In this document: one piece after another, positions 34,845 to 44,948 of the stretch
Numbering within the stretch: the first letter of the stretch is position 1
Layout of the letters: each line of letters starts with the position of its first letter
Assembly: GCF_006065315.1 (NCBI RefSeq)
Contig: NZ_CP040749.1
Coordinates: 372,001-436,000, forward strand
Length of the DNA stretch: 64,000 nt
Reading direction: 5' to 3'
Origin: Aureibaculum algae
GTDB lineage: Bacteria; Bacteroidota; Bacteroidia; Flavobacteriales; Flavobacteriaceae
Position numbers and translations under genes: made by a program
Notes under the pieces: generated by a model
What the model saw: only the letters and a program-made list of their open reading frames with translations
Database searches by the model: none
Told to the model about the DNA's origin: nothing

Positions 34845-36275
34845 TTAAAATTCAGCATTTTGTGGTGTTCTAGGAAACGGAATAACATCTCTTATATTAC
34901 CCATACCAGTTGAAAATTGTACCAAACGTTCAAAACCTAGTCCAAATCCAGAATGTACCGCGGTTCCAAATTTACGCAAATCTAAATACCACCAAAGCTC
35001 TTTTTCATCAATGTCTAAAGCTTTTATTTTTTCTTTTAATACATCTAAACGTTCTTCCCTTTGCGACCCACCAACTATTTCGCCAATTCCAGGGAAAAGT
35101 ACATCCATAGCTCTTACTGTTTTACCATCATCATTTAAACGCATATAAAATGCCTTAATATTTGCTGGATAATCAAAAAGAATTACGGGACATTTAAAGT
35201 GTTTTTCAACTAAAAAACGTTCATGCTCACTTTGTAAGTCAGCACCCCATTCATTAATAATATATTGAAATTTTTTCTTTTTGTTGGGTTTACAGTTTCT
35301 TAAAATATCTATAGCCTCAGTATAAGTCACACGTTTAAAGTTGTTTTCAACAACAAAATTCAGTTTTTCTAATAGAGACATATCACTGCGTTCTAGCTGT
35401 GGCTTAGATTGTTCTTCTTTTGTAAAGCGTTCGTCTAAAAAGACTAAATCATCTTTGCAGTGCTCTAAAATATATTTGATTACACTTTTAATAAAGTCTT
35501 CAGCTAAATCCATATTAGAATCTAAATCATTAAATGCCACTTCTGGTTCAATCATCCAGAATTCGGCTAAGTGCCTAGTGGTATTAGAATTCTCTGCTCT
35601 AAAAGTAGGGCCGAAAGTATACACTTTACTTAATGCCATAGCATATGTTTCAGCTTCTAGTTGACCAGAAACGGTCAAATTAGTTTCTTTACCGAAAAAG
35701 TCTTGTGAATAATCAATTTCTCCATTTTCATCTGTTGCCGGATTTTTAGGATCCATCGAGGTTACTCTGAACATTTCACCAGCACCTTCAGCATCAGAAC
35801 CCGTAATAATTGGAGCATGAAAATTATAAAAGCCGTTTTCAGTAAAGTATTTATGTACAGCAAAAGAAAGAGCAGACCGTACACGCATTACTGCACTAAA
35901 AGTATTTGTTCTAACTCTTAAATGAGCGTTTTCACGTAAAAATTCAAAGCTGTGTTTTTTAGGTTGAATTGGGTATTCTTCAGGATTAGAATCACCTAAA
36001 ATTTCAATATTTTTAACTTCTATTTCAACACGTTGCCCTTTACCTTGACTTTCAACTAGAGTTCCAGAAAGGCTAACTGCCGCCCCCGTATTTATTCTTT
36101 TTAGAATATTCTCGTCTGTATTTTCAAAGTCAACAACACATTGTATATTATTTATAGTAGAACCATCATTTAAGGCGATAAACCGGTTCGCTCTAAACGT
36201 ACGAACCCATCCTTTTATAGTTACATCATGTAAAAAATTCTCTGATTGTAATAATTCAGCAACACTCATTTGCAT
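34845..36275 (-). CDS. asnS: Asparaginyl-tRNA synthetase
   Basis: Class IIb synthetase charging tRNA-Asn. The 476-residue protein has an N-terminal OB-fold anticodon-binding domain (about 12-110; [15 protein letters not shown]). Motif 2 is [19 protein letters not shown], and motif 3 is [16 protein letters not shown] at the C-terminus. Direct charging of Asn in this organism is implied. A second Met at codon 3 could be the true start. It leads the asnS-WG-rpoN-PAP2 operon. Confidence 0.97.
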   Translation of the reverse strand: MQMSVAELLQSENFLHDVTIKGWVRTFRANRFIALNDGSTINNIQCVVDFENTDENILKRINTGAAVSLSGTLVESQGKGQRVEIEVKNIEILGDSNPEEYPIQPKKHSFEFLRENAHLRVRTNTFSAVMRVRSALSFAVHKYFTENGFYNFHAPIITGSDAEGAGEMFRVTSMDPKNPATDENGEIDYSQDFFGKETNLTVSGQLEAETYAMALSKVYTFGPTFRAENSNTTRHLAEFWMIEPEVAFNDLDSNMDLAEDFIKSVIKYILEHCKDDLVFLDERFTKEEQSKPQLERSDMSLLEKLNFVVENNFKRVTYTEAIDILRNCKPNKKKKFQYIINEWGADLQSEHERFLVEKHFKCPVILFDYPANIKAFYMRLNDDGKTVRAMDVLFPGIGEIVGGSQREERLDVLKEKIKALDIDEKELWWYLDLRKFGTAVHSGFGLGFERLVQFSTGMGNIRDVIPFPRTPQNAEF

Positions 36276-36297
36276 TTATCTTAAAATTAATGAACCG

Positions 36298-36305
36298 CAA
36301 AGATA
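36298..36305 (-). promoter_or_regulatory. -7 promoter box of the asnS operon
   Basis: TATCTTTG on the minus strand, an exact TAnnTTTG match 22 bases before the asnS ATG; no clear TTG partner. Confidence 0.5.
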
Positions 36306-36583
36306 CAGATTGAAATATAATTTATAAAAATTATGTGAGATATTGCTAAATTAAATTTATGTTCAATTAAATAGTTAATAGGATTGAACTAATTAAAACC
36401 AGCAAAAAATCAAATTAGTAAGCACTTTATATTGTTATTAATTAACATTTATTCTTTTCTTAAAAAAAGAATTTGAAATAACCTTTATATGATATGGTGA
36501 TTATGATGCATAAATATGTGATTTAATTATTCAGCATTAAATGACTAAACGAGAAAAAAGAACATTAGTAAAGAAAAAAAATA
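36306..36583. other. AT-rich spacer between asnS promoter and rfbA
   Basis: Part of a 308-base gene-free stretch (36276-36583). Apart from the asnS -7 box and a weak AT-only inverted repeat ATTCTTTT/AAAAGAAT (36451-36458, 36465-36472), nothing supportable was seen: no ORF, tRNA or strong terminator. Confidence 0.6.
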
Positions 36584-37459
36584 TTATCCGTGTTGTTTGT
36601 GTTTTACAATATTCATTAAGTAATCACCATAACCACTTTTAACTAAGGGTTTGGCAATTTTAATAAGCTGATCTGCAGAGATAAATCTTTTTTTGTAAGC
36701 AACTTCTTCTATACATCCTATCTTTAAACCTTGTCGTTCTTCAATAACTTGAACAAATTGTTGAGCTTGCATTAATGATTGAAACGTACCAGTATCTAAC
36801 CAAGCGGTACCTCTATTAAGAATACTTACATTTAAATTACCTTGTTGCAAATACACTTTATTTACATCAGTTATTTCGTATTCACCTCGAGCAGAAGGTT
36901 CTAGATTTTTAGCAATATCCACAACAGTGTTGTCATAGAAATAAATTCCAGGCACTGCATAATTAGATTTTGGATGTTCTGGTTTTTCTTCAATTGAAAT
37001 GGCTTTATTATCACCATCAAATTCAACAACACCATAGCGATTTGGATCATTGACGTGGTATGCAAATACAGTTCCTCCCGTGTTTTCAGTGGCTTCAATT
37101 AATGCTTGGTGAAATCCCGTTCCATAAAAAATATTATCACCTAAAACTAAAGCAACACTATCGTCTCCTATGAATTCTTCACCAATTACAAATGCTTGTG
37201 CTAATCCATTAGGTATTTCTTGTACTTTATATTGAAAATTACAACCCAATTGCTTACCGTCACCCAATAGTCTTTCGAATAAGGGTAAGTCATGTGGAGT
37301 AGAAATAATTAATACATCTTTTATACCAGCTAACATTAATGTTGAAAGGGGGTAGTAAATCATTGGTTTGTCATAAATGGGCATTAATTGCTTACTAATG
37401 GCCAATGTTAAGGGGTGTAACCTTGTACCGCTTCCTCCAGCTAAAATAATTCCTTTCAT
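36584..37459 (-). CDS. rfbA: Glucose-1-phosphate thymidylyltransferase
   Basis: Makes dTDP-glucose from glucose-1-phosphate and dTTP, the first step of dTDP-rhamnose and related sugar synthesis. The 291-residue protein has the nucleotide-binding [11 protein letters not shown] (8-18), [22 protein letters not shown] and the sugar-binding [20 protein letters not shown]. Length is typical. The usual partners rfbB, rfbC and rfbD are absent; instead it follows an RND/MMPL exporter gene by 12 bases, on the same strand. Confidence 0.97.
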   Translation of the reverse strand: MKGIILAGGSGTRLHPLTLAISKQLMPIYDKPMIYYPLSTLMLAGIKDVLIISTPHDLPLFERLLGDGKQLGCNFQYKVQEIPNGLAQAFVIGEEFIGDDSVALVLGDNIFYGTGFHQALIEATENTGGTVFAYHVNDPNRYGVVEFDGDNKAISIEEKPEHPKSNYAVPGIYFYDNTVVDIAKNLEPSARGEYEITDVNKVYLQQGNLNVSILNRGTAWLDTGTFQSLMQAQQFVQVIEERQGLKIGCIEEVAYKKRFISADQLIKIAKPLVKSGYGDYLMNIVKHKQHG

Positions 37460-37471
37460 AATAATTTATTT

Positions 37472-39859
37472 TTAATCTTCAGTTTCTTCCTTTAGTTCAG
37501 CTTCCGTTTCAGTTAATATTTGAATTGGCGGTTTTTTTAATACCTTTTTATTAGCTATTTTTCTCTCCAGGGATAATAATAACGATGGAAGTAGTAATAA
37601 ATTGGATACCATTGCAAATAAAAGAGTAACAGAAACCAACCCTCCTAACGCTATTGTGCCTCCAAAACTAGAAACGGTAAAGACTAAAAATCCAAAAAAT
37701 AATACAATGGAAGTATAGAACATACTTACACCTGTTTCTCTTAAGGCATTATATACAGAAATTTTAACCCTCCAGTTGTTGACTTGCAATTCTTGCCTGT
37801 ATTTGGCTAAAAAGTGAATGGTGTCATCAACCGAAATACCAAAAGCAATACTAAATACCAAAATGGTTGATGGTTTTATAGGCACACCTAAATAGCCCAT
37901 AAGCCCAGCTGTAACTAAGAGAGGCAAAATATTTGGTAATAATGAAATCAATATCATTTTGAATGATCTAAACATCCAAGCCATAAACAAGGAAATTAGA
38001 AAAATAGCAAGAGACAACGAAATCACTAAATTTTTAATCAAATAATTAGTTCCTTTTAAAAACACTAATGATTTACCGGTTAGGGTTACGTTATAGTTTT
38101 CCGCGGGTAAAACTTTATCAATTCTAGCCTGCAATCGTTCCTCTATACGCTCCATTTTATCGGTTCCAATATCCTTCATGAAGGTAGTAATACGAGCATA
38201 TTGACCCGTTGAATCGACAAAATTACTTAGTAAATCTGAATTAGTATCCGAATTTTTAGTGTAGGATAATATAAAATTTTGTTCTTGCGATGTAGGTAAT
38301 TGATAGTACTTAGGATTGCCATTATAATAAGCTTGCTTAGAGTACTTTACTATATTTAATACAGAAACAGTAGGTGAAAGTTCGGGAATTTCATCAATAA
38401 TTTCAACGAGCTTGTCCATCCTTTTTAACGTAGACAGTTTCATTACACCTTTTTTGCGTTTGGTATCAATAATTATTTCTAAAGGCATTATTCCCCCAAA
38501 TTCGTTTTCGAAAAAGACAATATCCTTGAAGAAATCTTTTCCTTTAGGCATGTCTTCTATTAAACTACCAGAAACTTTTATCATGTAAACACCGATAATA
38601 CTAAAAACAATAACAACCACTGTAGAGATGTAAACCGCAATACGTTTATGACGCACAGTACGTTCCATCCAACTTACAATTGTATCAATCCAGCGTTTTT
38701 CAAGGTGTCTTAAATGTTTGTCCTGTGGTTTATGTAAAAAACTATAAATAATTGGAATTATTAATAGTGATAATATAAATATAGCAAGGATGTTAACTGA
38801 TGCAATGATACCAAATTCGTTTAATAATTGACTTTTTGTAAAAATAAACGTAGCAAATCCTGATGCTGTAGTAACATTAGTCATTAAGGTAGCATTACCC
38901 ACTTTAGAAATTACACGCTGCAGTGATTTTGCTTGATTTCCGTGCTCTTTGATTTCTTGCTGATATTTATTTATAAGAAATATACAGTTGGGTACACCAA
39001 TTACAATTATTAATGGTGGAATTAGTGCTGTTAATACTGTGATTTCATAGCCAAATAAGCCAATAAAGCCAAAAGCCCAAATCACACCAACACTTACTAC
39101 TATCATGGTAATTAAAGTAGCTCTATGTGATCTAAAAAAGAAAAAGAAAATAATTGAAGTTACCAATAAGGCGAGTACTACAAAAATACCAATCTCGTCG
39201 GTTATACTCTTAGAATTCATGGTTCTGATATAGGGCATACCAGAAATTTTCACATCAATATTATTATCTTTTTCAAACTTTGCGATTGTAGGATTTAAAA
39301 CCTCAAGGATGAATTTTTTACGTTCAATTGTATTTACAATGTCCTTTTTAATATAGATAATGGTTCTTATCGTACCTGTTTTTTTATTAAATAGGAAATT
39401 ATCATAAAAAGGAAGATTTTCAAATAGGTCTGTTTTTATGGAATCAACTTCTTTGTCCGTTTTCGGTGGGTGATTATAAATTGGAGTAAAATCAAACCTT
39501 TCATTTTCGGTATCCTTATATAGTTTTTTAATGTCTCCAATTGAAACCGTAAAATCTATTTGTGGTAAAGTGTCTAATTGTTTGGACAGTTTATTCCAAT
39601 TATTAAATTTTTTAGCAGTATATATTGTGGAATCTTGTGTGGCAAGTATTATTAAGTTTCCTTCCTCACCAAAGATTTTTAAAAACTTATTGTATTCTAG
39701 ATTTACTTCATGGTTTTTAGGTAGTAAATTAGCTTCACTATGCGAAAAACGCATGTATTTCATTTGTGTTGCTAATAAATAAGTAATAAAGGCTAGAATT
39801 ATTAATATAGGAATCCTTCCTTTAATAATTATACGTGCAATGTATGTCCAAAAATTCAT
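37472..39859 (-). CDS. RND-superfamily (MMPL/SSD-type) exporter
   Basis: A 795-residue inner-membrane protein of the MMPL/hydrophobe exporter kind, smaller than AcrB-type pumps. One N-terminal helix, a periplasmic domain (about 50-215), five helices with a sterol-sensing-domain-like block (about 215-375), a second periplasmic domain (about 430-600) and a second helix block (about 610-760). TM motifs include GISVDDTIHFLAKYR with two aspartates. A charged tail ends it. Lipid or hopanoid transport is known for relatives; the cargo here is unknown. rfbA follows after 12 bases. Confidence 0.88.
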   Translation of the reverse strand: MNFWTYIARIIIKGRIPILIILAFITYLLATQMKYMRFSHSEANLLPKNHEVNLEYNKFLKIFGEEGNLIILATQDSTIYTAKKFNNWNKLSKQLDTLPQIDFTVSIGDIKKLYKDTENERFDFTPIYNHPPKTDKEVDSIKTDLFENLPFYDNFLFNKKTGTIRTIIYIKKDIVNTIERKKFILEVLNPTIAKFEKDNNIDVKISGMPYIRTMNSKSITDEIGIFVVLALLVTSIIFFFFFRSHRATLITMIVVSVGVIWAFGFIGLFGYEITVLTALIPPLIIVIGVPNCIFLINKYQQEIKEHGNQAKSLQRVISKVGNATLMTNVTTASGFATFIFTKSQLLNEFGIIASVNILAIFILSLLIIPIIYSFLHKPQDKHLRHLEKRWIDTIVSWMERTVRHKRIAVYISTVVVIVFSIIGVYMIKVSGSLIEDMPKGKDFFKDIVFFENEFGGIMPLEIIIDTKRKKGVMKLSTLKRMDKLVEIIDEIPELSPTVSVLNIVKYSKQAYYNGNPKYYQLPTSQEQNFILSYTKNSDTNSDLLSNFVDSTGQYARITTFMKDIGTDKMERIEERLQARIDKVLPAENYNVTLTGKSLVFLKGTNYLIKNLVISLSLAIFLISLFMAWMFRSFKMILISLLPNILPLLVTAGLMGYLGVPIKPSTILVFSIAFGISVDDTIHFLAKYRQELQVNNWRVKISVYNALRETGVSMFYTSIVLFFGFLVFTVSSFGGTIALGGLVSVTLLFAMVSNLLLLPSLLLSLERKIANKKVLKKPPIQILTETEAELKEETED

Positions 39860-39903
39860 TAAGAAGTTGTGTATTTATAATGCGGCAAAGGTACTAAAAT
39901 AAG

Positions 39904-42432
39904 CTAAAATCCTAGACTAAGCACATAAGTTAGTTTTACAGCTAAATTATCTGAGAATTTAGCATTGCTATATTGGCCATGTCGGTAAAAGGAACTCACT
40001 CCAAAACCTTTAAATAAATGGTTTAAAACGATACCTGATTCCATATAACCTTTATTCATTTTTTTAAAGGATACACCATAATGTTCACTTGCACTTTTTA
40101 TTGATCCGATAGCAAATCTAGATATTAAACTTAAACTTGGTCTGAATTTTTTAGCTATTTCAAATCTGGAAAAATTATATCGGCCTTGAAAAGAAACATA
40201 TCTGTCTGAAATAAATTCGTTAAATGCCATAGTTTCGAATGCATTTGTGCCTGAAAAATTAATACGTTTACGCCAAGGGTTTGCAAAAGAATAATTAGGT
40301 GTGGCATTATATAAGTGCGTTAAGGGAGCATCTCCAAAAGTATACCCTCCTTGTATTAAAAAACTTGTAGAGCTCTTGTTTAAGAACTTTATATCGTGTT
40401 CATATTTTAATTTTAGTTGGTTAAACTCTAAATTGCCACCTAAAAAATTATTAAAAGTTTTTGCAAACTGAACTGTAATTTTTGGAAAACCATTTTTAAT
40501 AGTGAATTTTCCTTCTGGTGTATTTAAATATCTGCTAAACGGAGTCCATTTCAGGGCAGCAGTTGCTGTTGTTAAATTATATTCAGAATAGACTAAATTA
40601 TTTGTAATAAATTGATAGTTAAACTTTGGATAATAGCTACCACGACTCATTTCTAGTTTTGTTTCTAAATTTGGTAAAATATCATGTTTAAAATTGATGT
40701 TAAAAGTTTTATAATTAAAAAACTGACCTATATTTAAATTTCTAGGATTGATTAATGCAAATGATGTTTCCTCAAATAGGAAGTCTAGTTTAGCCGCTTC
40801 TTGTAAGTCATCTGTATAGCCAGCACCAATCCAGCTATTATTTATCTTACTGAGTCTTATTGCTGCCCCAACATGATACTTTATTGTTTTATCCTTAAAT
40901 CCGTAAGCGGCATTAGTTTCAAGTTTAAATATCTTTGAGAATGTGGAGTTTGTAATACCGCCCAAACCAAATCTAAAGCCTTCATAATTATTAAAATTAA
41001 TCATTTTACTCAAATCAAAATCAAAATATTTTGTAGGGTAAAAGCCTTTTAATACTTTTCTGGCAATGTTTAATTTTTTTTCAGCACCTTCTGACTCTGA
41101 TAGACTGTCTAAAACATTATAAGTCTCCAATCCACGAGAGGTTATAGAATCAGTTCTGTATGTATTCCAAAAGTCTTCATTTCTGTCTGCGGCATAATCA
41201 TCAATTTCTATTGAGGAAGCGGAGTTAATTACCCGTATAGGTTCATTTATAGTTATGTCGTATATGTTACTTTTTGATATTAAATATGTGGCATCGGTAA
41301 TATCTTTTCCCCTTGGATTTACGATTGAGTCGTTATGTGTTTGATTTTCGGAGAATTTAATTACTTCGCCAAATATAGAGACATCTTCTTTATTCTTACC
41401 TTTTCGTATACTGATAGTTGTTTCGTCAGGAAACCAGATGTTTTCTTCATTTTTGTATGTGAAAGTCTGAACGGCTTGTACCGCTACTATTCCTTTTAAT
41501 TCAGCAATTCCTTTTTCGAGAGCAAAACTGTTTTCGTGAATGTACAAGACACCTTCTAAACCAACAACATCCTTTTTTTGTTTAGGTTTGTAATGAATCA
41601 TATAAGAGGCCCCTCCTTGTTTATTATATATGGTGTCAAGTATTTTATAATTGTATTTTTTTAAGGCATTTTTAGCCAATGGGTTTATGTAATTATTGCC
41701 TAACAGCGTGTAGACTTCATCATAGAACGAGAAGCTCTCAATATCTAATGCTAAAAATTCGTAAATAGGGTTTTTAAACCCAGCCATCCGTGTGGCTAAA
41801 ATAGTTTCTTTTTTGTTTTTACCCCTTTGAAAAGTGTGTTCGGCAACTTTTTCAGTTATGTATAGATGATGTCTGTTGATTTGTTTTTTAAAGTTGTAAT
41901 TGGCAGAATCTAGTGCAACAAAAACTAGGCTGTCATTTTTTTTAACAAAAACGGAATCAATAGTTCCACTGATTGAATCGGGATTAGCAGTAACGAGTAA
42001 TTTATTGTAAAGCTTGTACTTATAGGTTTGTAAGGCTTTTGATATATTATTTTTATCTCTATTCTTTATGGTATTTCTAATAATTGCTAAAGCAGGATTC
42101 TCTTTTGCAATAAGTAATACTTCGCTTAGGTTCTCGGAACTAGCCTCTAACAGTATTGTTATAAAATTATTTTTTTTTGGTACGATAACATTCTGTTTGT
42201 TGTAACCTACATAGGTAATTGTAAGAGCAGAAAAATCGTTTTTTGATGAGATGTTAAACCGGCCTTCTGTATCCGTAATGGTACCAATACCAGTGTTGGT
42301 AATTACGGTTGCAAATGGAAGAGGTGTTTTGGATTTACTATCCTTGATAATACCAGAAATATTATTTTGTCCCATTCCTAAAAAAGGAACAAGAAAGAAT
42401 AAAAGGATACAAAATCGCTTAATAGGATACAT
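39904..42432 (-). CDS. DUF5686 outer-membrane protein with carboxypeptidase-like domain
   Basis: An 842-residue Bacteroidota-type outer-membrane protein. Signal peptide 1 to about 21. A CarboxypepD_reg-like beta-sandwich comes first (about 24-105; GIIKDSKSKTPLPFATV, TDTEGRFNI). A DUF5686 region follows, with strands rich in aromatic residues running to the C-terminus (ending VLSLGF), consistent with a beta barrel. TonB-box and plug domains are absent, separating it from SusC-like receptors. Function unknown; it lies between frr and the MMPL gene, after the frr terminator. Confidence 0.85.
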   Translation of the reverse strand: MYPIKRFCILLFFLVPFLGMGQNNISGIIKDSKSKTPLPFATVITNTGIGTITDTEGRFNISSKNDFSALTITYVGYNKQNVIVPKKNNFITILLEASSENLSEVLLIAKENPALAIIRNTIKNRDKNNISKALQTYKYKLYNKLLVTANPDSISGTIDSVFVKKNDSLVFVALDSANYNFKKQINRHHLYITEKVAEHTFQRGKNKKETILATRMAGFKNPIYEFLALDIESFSFYDEVYTLLGNNYINPLAKNALKKYNYKILDTIYNKQGGASYMIHYKPKQKKDVVGLEGVLYIHENSFALEKGIAELKGIVAVQAVQTFTYKNEENIWFPDETTISIRKGKNKEDVSIFGEVIKFSENQTHNDSIVNPRGKDITDATYLISKSNIYDITINEPIRVINSASSIEIDDYAADRNEDFWNTYRTDSITSRGLETYNVLDSLSESEGAEKKLNIARKVLKGFYPTKYFDFDLSKMINFNNYEGFRFGLGGITNSTFSKIFKLETNAAYGFKDKTIKYHVGAAIRLSKINNSWIGAGYTDDLQEAAKLDFLFEETSFALINPRNLNIGQFFNYKTFNINFKHDILPNLETKLEMSRGSYYPKFNYQFITNNLVYSEYNLTTATAALKWTPFSRYLNTPEGKFTIKNGFPKITVQFAKTFNNFLGGNLEFNQLKLKYEHDIKFLNKSSTSFLIQGGYTFGDAPLTHLYNATPNYSFANPWRKRINFSGTNAFETMAFNEFISDRYVSFQGRYNFSRFEIAKKFRPSLSLISRFAIGSIKSASEHYGVSFKKMNKGYMESGIVLNHLFKGFGVSSFYRHGQYSNAKFSDNLAVKLTYVLSLGF

Positions 42433-42442
42433 TATAATATTA

Positions 42443-42476
42443 AAATAAAAAAAGCATCTGTTTACACGATGCTTTT
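42443..42476 (-). terminator. Intrinsic terminator of pyrH-frr
   Basis: On the minus strand, AAAAGCATC / GATGCTTTT stem with 9-base loop, then a T-run; 26 bases after the frr stop. Confidence 0.9.
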
Positions 42477-42502
42477 GACAGAAAATTACTATTGAAATGT
42501 AA

Positions 42503-43057
42503 TTATATTGTCATAATTTCTTTCTCTTTTATATCAAATAAATCATCAATAGTTTTGATATATTTATTTGTAAGTACTTGAATTTCCTCTTCACCAATTT
42601 TTTGCAAATCTTCGGAAATATCCAACTTTTTTATATCGTGATTAGCATCTCTTCTGGCATTTCTTATGCTAATTTTATCATTTTCAGTTTCAGATTTAGC
42701 TTGTTTTGCAAGATTTTTACGACGTTCTTCTGTTAAAGCCGGAACATTAATGATTATATAATCACCATTATTCATAGGATTAAGTCCTAAATTGGCAAAC
42801 ATTATACCTCTTTCAATTTCTTGCAACATATTTTTTTCCCAAGGTTGAACACTTAATGTTCTTGCGTCAGGTGTATTAACATTGGCCACTTGACTTAATG
42901 GAGTCTTGGTACCATAATAGTCAACCATTACACCTCTTAACATGGCAGGAGATGCTTTACCAGCCCTTATATTTGCCAGTTCTTTAATCAAATGTTCTAC
43001 TGCATTATCCATTTGTTCTTTAGCAGTATCTATTATAAATTGTAATTCTTCGTTCAT
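42503..43057 (-). CDS. frr: Ribosome recycling factor
   Basis: Splits post-termination ribosomes together with EF-G. The 184-residue protein shows the usual three-helix bundle and small beta domain: NIRAGKASPAMLRGVMVDYYGTKTPL, SVQPWEK and TEERRKNLAKQAK. Length is standard. It follows pyrH by 12 bases, the classic order, and ends at a strong terminator. Confidence 0.98.
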   Translation of the reverse strand: MNEELQFIIDTAKEQMDNAVEHLIKELANIRAGKASPAMLRGVMVDYYGTKTPLSQVANVNTPDARTLSVQPWEKNMLQEIERGIMFANLGLNPMNNGDYIIINVPALTEERRKNLAKQAKSETENDKISIRNARRDANHDIKKLDISEDLQKIGEEEIQVLTNKYIKTIDDLFDIKEKEIMTI

Positions 43058-43069
43058 AATAAAATAATT

Positions 43070-43783
43070 CTAAATTTCTATATCAACTTTTGTTCCAATA
43101 TTTTCTCCGGAGAGTAATTTCATCAAATTACCTTCTTTATTCATGTCAAATATAATAATAGGTAATTTGTTTTCTTCACTTAATGTAAAGGCTGTCATGT
43201 CCATAACTTTTAAGCCTTTATTCATCACGTCTTTAAATGTAATATTTTCAAACTTAACTGCATTAATGTTCTTTTCAGGATCAGAGGTATAAATCCCATC
43301 TACTCGTGTCCCTTTTAAGATTACATCAGAATCAATTTCTATAGCTCTTAATACAGCAGCTGTATCGGTAGTAAAAAACGGGTTACCGGTTCCGCTACCA
43401 AAAATTACTACTCTGCCTTTTTCTAAATGTCTTACAGCTCTTCTTTTAATATAAGGCTCTGCAATTTGCTCCATTTTTATGGCCGTAAGTAATCGTGTTT
43501 GCACTTCAGCATCTTCAAGAGCACTTTGTAAAGCTAAACCGTTGATTACTGTAGCTAACATACCCATATAGTCTGCTTGAACTCTATCCATCTTGCTGCC
43601 TTCTGTCGAGAGACCTCTGAAAATATTTCCCCCACCTATAACTATGGCTACTTCAACACCGCTTTCAACTACTTTTTTAATTTCTAAAGCATATTGTTTT
43701 AAACGTGTTTGGTCTATGCCGTAATTTTGATCACCCATTAGGGCTTCTCCACTTAGTTTTAATAGAATTCTTTTGTATTGCAT
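43070..43783 (-). CDS. pyrH: UMP kinase
   Basis: Phosphorylates UMP to UDP in pyrimidine nucleotide synthesis. A 237-residue amino-acid-kinase fold protein with KLSGEALMG (9-17), [25 protein letters not shown], and [17 protein letters not shown] at the nucleotide site. It begins after the tsf terminator with its own -7 box and a short leader, and is co-transcribed with frr. Confidence 0.97.
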   Translation of the reverse strand: MQYKRILLKLSGEALMGDQNYGIDQTRLKQYALEIKKVVESGVEVAIVIGGGNIFRGLSTEGSKMDRVQADYMGMLATVINGLALQSALEDAEVQTRLLTAIKMEQIAEPYIKRRAVRHLEKGRVVIFGSGTGNPFFTTDTAAVLRAIEIDSDVILKGTRVDGIYTSDPEKNINAVKFENITFKDVMNKGLKVMDMTAFTLSEENKLPIIIFDMNKEGNLMKLLSGENIGTKVDIEI

Positions 43784-43800
43784 TTGTTATGAAAGTTTGA

Positions 43801-43808
43801 CAAATATA
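43801..43808 (-). promoter_or_regulatory. -7 promoter box of pyrH-frr
   Basis: TATATTTG on the minus strand, an exact TAnnTTTG match, 17 bases before the pyrH ATG and directly after the tsf terminator. The -33 region is a T-rich stretch from that terminator. Confidence 0.55.
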
Positions 43809-43821
43809 AGCATTTCAAAAA

Positions 43822-43852
43822 TAAAAAAACCTCGTCATATGACGAGGTTTTT
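43822..43852 (-). terminator. Intrinsic terminator of the rplM-rpsI-rpsB-tsf block
   Basis: A perfect palindrome with arms AACCTCGTCAT and ATGACGAGGTT, no loop bases to spare, followed on the minus strand by seven T. On the plus strand five T follow, so it could work both ways. Confidence 0.92.
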
Positions 43853-43913
43853 GAAATTATTTTTAAGAAATTGAATTTTCCACTTTTTGATGGGTGAAAA
43901 ATTTAATAAAAGC

Positions 43914-44879
43914 TTATCCTACAGAAACACGTTTAAAGTCTGTAATAGAAACATCTCCATAAGACGTAACATATTTAGCAACGTTTATCTTCTCATCTTT
44001 AATAAAGTTTTGATCCAATAAACATTTCTCTTGGTCTAATGTTGTGTTATCTGATATAAAACGTTCCATTTTTCCTGGAAGAATTTTATCCCAAATCTTT
44101 TCTGGCTTACCATCAGCTTTAAGTTCTGCTTTAGCAGCTTCTTCAGCATTAGCTAACACTTCAGGTGTTAATTGTGCCATCGAAATGAACTGAGGTACAT
44201 TTTTAAGTGTTTTACCTAAACGAGCTAATTCAATATTATCTTTTTCGATAACAGCAATTCTAGCTTCAGTTTCAGAGGCTACGAAATCTGCATCAAAATC
44301 TTTAAAAGATAATGTTGATGCTCCCATAGAAGCAACTTGCATTGCAACATCTTTCACTAATGTTTCAGCATTGTCAACGTTAGATGAAAGTCCAACTAAG
44401 GCAGCTATTTTATTAATGTGCACGTAAGTACCTACATAAGGTGCTTCTAATTTCTCAAAAGCAGTAAGTTCTAATTTTTCACCAATAACACCAGTTTGTT
44501 CAACCAATTTTTCGGCAACAGTCATTCCATCAAAGTCTGAAGCTAAAAAGTCCTCTTTAGTGTTAAAGTTGATTGCTTTCTCAGCAAAGCTATTTGCTAA
44601 AGCTAAGAAATTTTCGTTTTTACCAACAAAGTCAGTTTCACATCCTAAAACAATGGCAACACCAGCGGTGTTAGAATCATTGATTTTAGATACTGCAGCA
44701 CCTTCTGATGAATCTCTATCAGATCTTTTTTCGGCAACTTTTTGACCTTTTTTACGTAAAACGTCAATTGCTTTATCAAAGTCACCTTCTGCCTCTACTA
44801 ATGCATTTTTACAATCCATCATTCCAGCACCGGTAGCTTTTCTTAATTTATTTACTTCTGCGGCTGTAATTTTTGCCAT
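43914..44879 (-). CDS. tsf: Translation elongation factor Ts
   Basis: Nucleotide exchange factor for EF-Tu. The 321-residue protein starts with the UBA-like domain AAEVNKLRKATGAGMMDCKNAL and the core contact CETDFVGKNENF. It is about 35 residues longer than in E. coli, due to added loops in the C-terminal core. It follows rpsB after 69 bases that hold an 8-bp inverted repeat and ends before a strong terminator. Confidence 0.97.
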   Translation of the reverse strand: MAKITAAEVNKLRKATGAGMMDCKNALVEAEGDFDKAIDVLRKKGQKVAEKRSDRDSSEGAAVSKINDSNTAGVAIVLGCETDFVGKNENFLALANSFAEKAINFNTKEDFLASDFDGMTVAEKLVEQTGVIGEKLELTAFEKLEAPYVGTYVHINKIAALVGLSSNVDNAETLVKDVAMQVASMGASTLSFKDFDADFVASETEARIAVIEKDNIELARLGKTLKNVPQFISMAQLTPEVLANAEEAAKAELKADGKPEKIWDKILPGKMERFISDNTTLDQEKCLLDQNFIKDEKINVAKYVTSYGDVSITDFKRVSVG

Positions 44880-44897
44880 AGTTTTTATGTTTAATCT

Positions 44898-44930
44898 ATT
44901 AATGAATTCAGTGGAACTAAAATCATTAAT
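44898..44930 (-). promoter_or_regulatory. Inverted repeat in the rpsB-tsf spacer
   Basis: ATTAATGA (44898-44905) and TCATTAAT (44923-44930), 8-bp arms separated by 17 bases. No T-run follows, so it may be an RNA processing or attenuation element rather than a terminator. Confidence 0.45.
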
Positions 44931-44948
44931 TGTAGGTTATACAATAAT

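Noticed and set aside
36451..36472. AT-only inverted repeat as rfbA-asnS terminator
   Set aside because: Stem is A-T only with no T-run on either strand in the right place; expected by chance in AT-rich spacer.
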